A stretch of 64,000 nucleotides of DNA, taken from assembly GCA_024196135.1 (NCBI GenBank), contig JAMQCK010000049.1, positions 1-64,000 on the forward strand, in the 5' to 3' direction. Positions within the stretch are counted from its first letter, which is position 1; the number at the start of each line of letters is the position of its first letter. The notes below the pieces were generated by a model. It saw only the letters and a list, made by a program, of their open reading frames with translations, was not told the DNA's origin and ran no database searches. The stretch comes from Pleurotus ostreatus/Saccharomyces cerevisiae fusant. Taxonomy: Eukaryota; Opisthokonta. Both the position numbers and the translations under genes were made by a program. Positions 59,407-64,000 of the stretch are shown here, piece after piece.

Positions 59407-59644
59407 AGTGGATGCGTTTAGGTAGCCGAGGAATAATCAAGCAAGTCATGCGACGAGCTACATATCCCCCACAACGGACGAGCGTCCGCTTAGCCCGCAA
59501 AGTTGTTCGGGGAACCATGAGACCCCGAGAGCCGCGAAAAAACCGTATTCCTGATTCCACTCCGAGGAAATGCCTTTAGGCACAGCGTGTGGGACTCCAA
59601 GAGAAGACCACGGGTGAGCGCCCTCCATCCTGGCCTCCTACCTC

Positions 59645-62600
59645 TCACCCGCAGCCTCTCTTAATACCCACTAAAACCCCGGTGTCCCCGACCCACGCGG
59701 GGGGAAGGCTCTGGTAGCCCTCTATTACGGGCTTCCATGTGGCGTTTACCACGCCAGGATCAAGCGCTCGCTTCTCGAGGCTCTTGCATGTTGAGTGCCG
59801 GTCATCGGTGAGACGGTTCTCAATCGCGGCGTACCACCTACGTTCCACCTCCTCGGTGGCGAACTCTCTATTTTCATTGCGGATCACCCTTTCGCACCTG
59901 ATTGCCCAGATAAACCTCACCGATTCTGACATGATGATAGCCCATAGGCGGTTCAGTCCCGGGATCGGGCGCCCCTTCGCGTTTCGATGCGGGAGGCAGC
60001 CAGCAGTTACGACGGTTCCCAGTGAGACCATTGGCCAGTCACGTTTGGTAAGTCGCCATAGCTGTTCTGCCAGCGTCCAGACCCTCGCCTGACCTTCGAA
60101 TTCGCAGTCGAATAGAATGTGGTGCATAGTCTCAATAGAACCGCACTTTGCGCACTCTCCGTGTCTTCTCTGGTCTTCGTTGAAGCTATCTTTGAGCCAG
60201 TATGTGCCTACCTTGTACCCGTCGTGTGTGAGCATCCACAGGAAGTATTGCGCTTCCAAGGAGATGGCTGGGTTTCGTATTGCCCTCCATACATTCTCGC
60301 GCGTGAGTTTGATACCAAAAGCATCTTCCGCGTCGGACAGGATCTGGGTGAGATTGAGCTCCGTCTGCCGCCGCGGCTCACTCTTTTCCTCCTTTCGTGC
60401 TCTTATTGCCTTGTAGGCTAGTGACTGCGTCAGCGCGGCCAGTTTGGCTCCCGTGACTCGGAATTGTGGGGGTATCGAGGGGTCGACCACGTCCGGCTCA
60501 TCCTTTCGTGCTCCATCGCCAGCCAACTGGTCTGCTCTCTCGTTCCCGGCGTGTCCCGCGTGTCCTTTAACCCATTTGAATCTGGTATGTGTATACCTGG
60601 CTCGTAAGCGGGCAACTGTGGCGCGCGTCAGCCCAGCATTCGCCTTGTCGATGTATCCGGTATCTTCGTGTCTTGAAAGCCATTTGGTGAGTTCCTCGAG
60701 CGTCCACTTCCAGTCCGTCACGATGCTCAACTTGCTGTCCGCAGGCACAACTTCGGAGGCGGCTTTTGCTGCCAGCATTTCCCCTGTTTGGTTGGACTGC
60801 TCCAGTGCGATTGGGAGGCGCAAACTCAGATCTCCGAGGGTGTTAGAGGAGAAGGAAACACCCGCTCCTGCCCGAGCGTCGCGCGCGCCATTGTTTATGC
60901 AAGAGCCATCCGTTGCCGCTTCTACCTCGGCCACCCCTTCCCCGAACTCGGTGGGAATGCTGAGTTTCTCATTGCATACGTTTCCGCACGTGAAGATTCG
61001 AAATGCATCGCTAACATGACCATGTGTGGTCACGCGTCGGTCGAAGTTCGTCCAGTCTGCCTCCTTCCGTGGTGCTAACATCTCTTCGTAGTCTTCAGGA
61101 TGCTCCCCTCGAGGGTCCCATTTTGGAGGAAGCGTGTCCAGGAAGGTCTCCGCCCGGCGGTAGCAGTCGTCTGGACCAAGACACCCAGCGTCTTGCCTCA
61201 TTTCGGTGCAGGCTTCGCAGGGGCAGCTATTATCGCCCAGACGGTGCGTCGGTTCGCTCCTTTTGACCGCCATGCGCTCAAAATCGCCCACAGTCATCAA
61301 TCGATGCCTATTCTTCAAGCAAATGGTCGCATGGGACTGTACTGCCAGTCTCCGTATGCGTGGGTCCGCCTCGCAGTGGTACCACATCACCATCTCGCGC
61401 AGGATATCCCGGCTGAAAGCAAGGCCTTCTACACGGAGACCCCACTTCTCAGCAGCTTCCGTGAGGTTCCGCATGAAGCGCGGTACTTTGTGTTTGTATG
61501 GCTTCCAAGTTTGCATGAAGGTGTTGACCCGCAGTGCAGGGTCTTTGGGGATCATTGCACGAGGCGTGAAAATGGCGAAAAGCGCGTCCACGTAAAAGGC
61601 CCAGGTTGGCCGCTGCTCCGATAAGTATTCCTTGAGCCATATCACGTTTATGGCTAGGTTCCGCGCCTCTAGGTCAACTATTTTCCGTCCCCCGCTTGCG
61701 TAAGGCTGGTGCAGTTGTTCAAGAGCGACTGTAGGGTGCTCATTCCCCTTCCATAGGAAATTCCGTGCTATGGCTCTTAGCCGTTGTAAAACGCGTTCGG
61801 GCATCCCTTGTACTTCCGCCAGGAATTGCGTCATTCCCGCCGCAGTGAACTGGACAATGTGGCGCCTGCCTTCCAGGGTCGTGTGCGCGTGTCCCCAGCG
61901 CTCAAGGGCGGCACACACCTTGTCAAGTATAGGTGCCCAGACTCCACCGTCGTCGATTCCGTTTCCGAAGAAAGCACCCAGAATCCTGACCACGCTTCCT
62001 TCAACAGCAACTCGTACATTTGGTGGGTAATTTCGCCACCTCCCGGTCGCCTTATATGCCGCGATGAACTCTTCGCGAAACCGTGCCGATCCGACCGGTA
62101 TAATCTCCGTCTTCTGTATGTTGAAACGCGCCTTAGCTGCCATACACCAGGTGCGTAGCAGTCTATCCAGCGTCGAATAGTCATCGAACTCTGACAGGAA
62201 GGCCGAGGTATCGTCCGCAAACAACCGCACCTTCAGCCGCTCGAGCTGGCCAGGGATCTCGAAGCCCCGAATTTCCGACTTCCGTATCATTGCTGAGAGG
62301 GGCTCAATCGCAAGATCAAAAAGAAGGCAGGACAGCGGGTCGCCCTGGCGGACGCCTCGAAAAACGCGGTATGGTTTGCTTAGGATCCCGTTGATCATGA
62401 CTGATGTCTCCGCCTTCGCGTATAAGGACTGAACAATGAAGATGAACGATGGCGGGAGGCCAAAGTGTTCGAGCACGCGCCACAGATAGTCGTGGGCGAT
62501 TTTGTCGTATGCTTTCTCTTGATCAAGAGAAACAATCGTGCCATTTGACTCAGTCGCCTCAGCCCAGTGTATGATCGCTCTCGCGAGCTGTGTGTGGTCT

Positions 62601-64000
62601 TTGAGGTGCCGCCCCGGGACAAAGCCCGCTTGCGATGGGTGTATGAGGTCCGGCGCCGCCCTCGCCAGTCGGATGGATAGTATCTTGGTGAGTAGCTTGT
62701 AGTCCGTGTTCAGGAGTGTGATCGGCCTGTAGTTGGAGATCTTAGAACGCTCGTTCTTCTTGTACAGGGGACACATCCATCCCCGCGCGAATTCGGCCTT
62801 CTCGCACGTCCCGAAGCGTTGGATGTCATTAAATGCCGCTTGTAGAAGGAGTAGCGCGTCGAATGCTTGGCGGTCAGGGTACTGACTGTCCTCGCAATAC
62901 CGTGCATGTAGGGACTTCCAGAACTCGTATGGCAGGCCATCCACGCCAGGGGCCGAGGAGTTCTTGGAGAATCTCAAGGCAAGCTCGACCTCATCATAGG
63001 ATAATGCGCTGCCCAGCTCTTCGGCCTGTTCCGCCGTTACCCTCACATCGCCCAAGCTGTCAAGGGCCTCGCGTATGCATCGTTCTCGATCTTCAGTCGG
63101 AAACTCGCCGGGTTGGTCGCGTTGCAGGTCACGGTGGTACTTCCTGGCTAAGTCCGCCATCCTCGCCGAGTCGTGCTCATAAATAGGGTCCCCCGCAGCC
63201 GTGAATTCCCCCTCTCGCTCGAGGGTGTGAATGAGGTCCCGTGGCTTCGCCTCCTTATTCAACGCGGTCAGAACCTTTGTGGGTAGCTCACGATTGGCCT
63301 TGTATTTGGTACGCATTTTAGCCTTGACCAATTGCACCCTGTGCCTCTCCAGCTTCTGAAGCTGAATCTTAAGTTCTGCTATTCTTGCCAGCTTCTCTCC
63401 GTCTGGAGGGCCGTCCTTCAAGGTGTCGTCTAGTGTCCGTTGGGTTTGGCTGATTTTCTGTTGCAGTCCCGGGACGAGAGTTTTCTGCCGTTCCCGCGCC
63501 TTCTTGGATATATCATCCTTGAAACGGCGCAATATTGTCTGTGCGTTGTGCTCTTCCGTTCGCCCCTGACCCCCTTGCAAAGCCGTGAGTTCATTGATTG
63601 CCTGAATTCCGCGCTTCTTCATGAATTCCTTCATCTCCCTGTCCTTCAGCAGGTATTCCGGTAGCCTCCAGCGACCGTCTCCTACGAGTGGGGACTTTTC
63701 CGTGGTGATCATCACAGACACTAGGCTATGGTCCGTCTTGAGGCTCGCCTCCTCAACTTTCCATTGCCGCGCAGTCCGGAAAACTTCGTCGTTACAGTAT
63801 ATTCTATCAAGACGTGACAGTTGTGTACCCGTCGGCGCGTGTCGGACGAAGGTGTAGCTCAAGCTGTCCTGGTATGTCGCTCTCCAGCCGTCCGTGATCT
63901 TCAGACCCAAGGTCTGCTTTAGATTGTCAAGCTCCTCAACCGAGCAGTCAAAAGGGGCCCTCCGTCGTTGAGCTCGGCGTGTTTGCGAAGGGCCAGCGCC
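59645..64000 (-). CDS. LINE ORF2: endonuclease (C-terminal part), reverse transcriptase, RNase H
   Basis: Open without interruption from the window edge to the stop at 59645 (over 1,440 codons), so apparently intact. In order: end of the APE-type endonuclease (SRLDRIYCNDEVF...SLKTDHSLVSVMI); RT with YRPITLLNTDYKLLTKILS, QAGFVPGRHL, VSLDQEKAYDKIAHDYLW, GVRQGDPLSCLLFDLAIEPL and the catalytic FADD (complement of about 62211-62222); RNase H with Asp in ATDGSCINNGA, Glu in TGEMLAAKAASE, Asp in VTDWKWTLEEL and ADQLAGDG; a CAKCGSIETMHHILFDCE knuckle of the zf-RVT kind; and a C-terminal helix region. It copies LINE RNA into DNA at nicked target sites. Partial at the 5' end because of the window border. 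Confidence 0.94.
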   Translation of the reverse strand, partial: GAGPSQTRRAQRRRAPFDCSVEELDNLKQTLGLKITDGWRATYQDSLSYTFVRHAPTGTQLSRLDRIYCNDEVFRTARQWKVEEASLKTDHSLVSVMITTEKSPLVGDGRWRLPEYLLKDREMKEFMKKRGIQAINELTALQGGQGRTEEHNAQTILRRFKDDISKKARERQKTLVPGLQQKISQTQRTLDDTLKDGPPDGEKLARIAELKIQLQKLERHRVQLVKAKMRTKYKANRELPTKVLTALNKEAKPRDLIHTLEREGEFTAAGDPIYEHDSARMADLARKYHRDLQRDQPGEFPTEDRERCIREALDSLGDVRVTAEQAEELGSALSYDEVELALRFSKNSSAPGVDGLPYEFWKSLHARYCEDSQYPDRQAFDALLLLQAAFNDIQRFGTCEKAEFARGWMCPLYKKNERSKISNYRPITLLNTDYKLLTKILSIRLARAAPDLIHPSQAGFVPGRHLKDHTQLARAIIHWAEATESNGTIVSLDQEKAYDKIAHDYLWRVLEHFGLPPSFIFIVQSLYAKAETSVMINGILSKPYRVFRGVRQGDPLSCLLFDLAIEPLSAMIRKSEIRGFEIPGQLERLKVRLFADDTSAFLSEFDDYSTLDRLLRTWCMAAKARFNIQKTEIIPVGSARFREEFIAAYKATGRWRNYPPNVRVAVEGSVVRILGAFFGNGIDDGGVWAPILDKVCAALERWGHAHTTLEGRRHIVQFTAAGMTQFLAEVQGMPERVLQRLRAIARNFLWKGNEHPTVALEQLHQPYASGGRKIVDLEARNLAINVIWLKEYLSEQRPTWAFYVDALFAIFTPRAMIPKDPALRVNTFMQTWKPYKHKVPRFMRNLTEAAEKWGLRVEGLAFSRDILREMVMWYHCEADPRIRRLAVQSHATICLKNRHRLMTVGDFERMAVKRSEPTHRLGDNSCPCEACTEMRQDAGCLGPDDCYRRAETFLDTLPPKWDPRGEHPEDYEEMLAPRKEADWTNFDRRVTTHGHVSDAFRIFTCGNVCNEKLSIPTEFGEGVAEVEAATDGSCINNGARDARAGAGVSFSSNTLGDLSLRLPIALEQSNQTGEMLAAKAASEVVPADSKLSIVTDWKWTLEELTKWLSRHEDTGYIDKANAGLTRATVARLRARYTHTRFKWVKGHAGHAGNERADQLAGDGARKDEPDVVDPSIPPQFRVTGAKLAALTQSLAYKAIRARKEEKSEPRRQTELNLTQILSDAEDAFGIKLTRENVWRAIRNPAISLEAQYFLWMLTHDGYKVGTYWLKDSFNEDQRRHGECAKCGSIETMHHILFDCEFEGQARVWTLAEQLWRLTKRDWPMVSLGTVVTAGCLPHRNAKGRPIPGLNRLWAIIMSESVRFIWAIRCERVIRNENREFATEEVERRWYAAIENRLTDDRHSTCKSLEKRALDPGVVNATWKPVIEGYQSLPPAWVGDTGVLVGIKRGCG

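Larger units (their letters stand above)
59383..64000 (-). mobile_element. LINE (non-LTR retrotransposon), 3' part, runs off the window
   Basis: Minus-strand LINE with endonuclease end, reverse transcriptase, RNase H and a Cys-His knuckle, then a 3' UTR (59407-59644) and an A-rich tail. On the plus strand the tail is a T run at 59383-59406 with two interruptions by A. The presence of RNase H after the RT fits the I/Tad superclade known in fungi. The 5' part lies beyond 64000. Confidence 0.92.

Overview
This window is nuclear DNA of a filamentous basidiomycete, very probably an Agaricomycete (mushroom or polypore type). The evidence is genes broken by many 45-70 base GT-AG introns, three copies of the fungal FunK1 kinase family that is expanded in Agaricomycetes, a fungal Helitron, a LINE with an RNase H domain, and single-copy eukaryotic genes (LYR-motif ISD11, N-terminal amidase, sirtuin, CTD-kinase cyclin). 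No rRNA, CRISPR or convincing tRNA was seen. The species cannot be named from sequence alone. Exon borders were worked out by eye from reading frame, splice sites and comparison between paralogues in the window.

Layout. 1-5410: two tandem FunK1 kinases (A partial, B complete); a 405-bp TA-flanked inverted-repeat element (5389-5793) supplies the last codons of B. 7.5-16.4 kb: one very large gene with a SAM-methyltransferase domain set in low-complexity sequence. 16.8-27.4 kb: a third FunK1 gene (C, minus strand) split into two pieces by a 7,805-bp Helitron (17346-25150). The Helitron encodes a Rep/helicase and a second, beta-rich protein. Removing the element at A|T rejoins the kinase reading frame. 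28.1-28.7 kb: a small gene of unknown function. 29.4-32.9 kb: two convergent NmrA-like genes (one frameshifted) with the relic of a sirtuin gene between them. 33.5-35.2 kb: a cyclin of the CTD-kinase type. 35.6-37.9 kb: an F-box-type gene. 38.3-39.1 kb: a secreted cupredoxin. 40.4-44.4 kb: a Ser/Thr kinase with a long tail. 45.9-46.9 kb: a Kre9/Knh1-like secreted protein. 47.9-51.1 kb: NmrA-like copy 3 and an intact sirtuin, convergent. 52.4-52.8 kb: ISD11/LYRM4. 53.0-54.6 kb: N-terminal amidase. 55.0-56.5 kb: NmrA-like copy 4. 57.4-59.2 kb: a caspase-fold protein that seems to lack the catalytic histidine. 59.4-64.0 kb: the 3' part of a LINE, minus strand, running off the window.

Most genes are independent housekeeping or lineage-specific loci. 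What ties the window together is mobile DNA and duplication. The FunK1 genes are decorated and broken by transposons. The NmrA-sirtuin pair at 48-51 kb has a degraded inverted duplicate at 31.1-32.9 kb that keeps sirtuin exon 1, part of exon 2, and a 17-base promoter motif identical to the intact copy.
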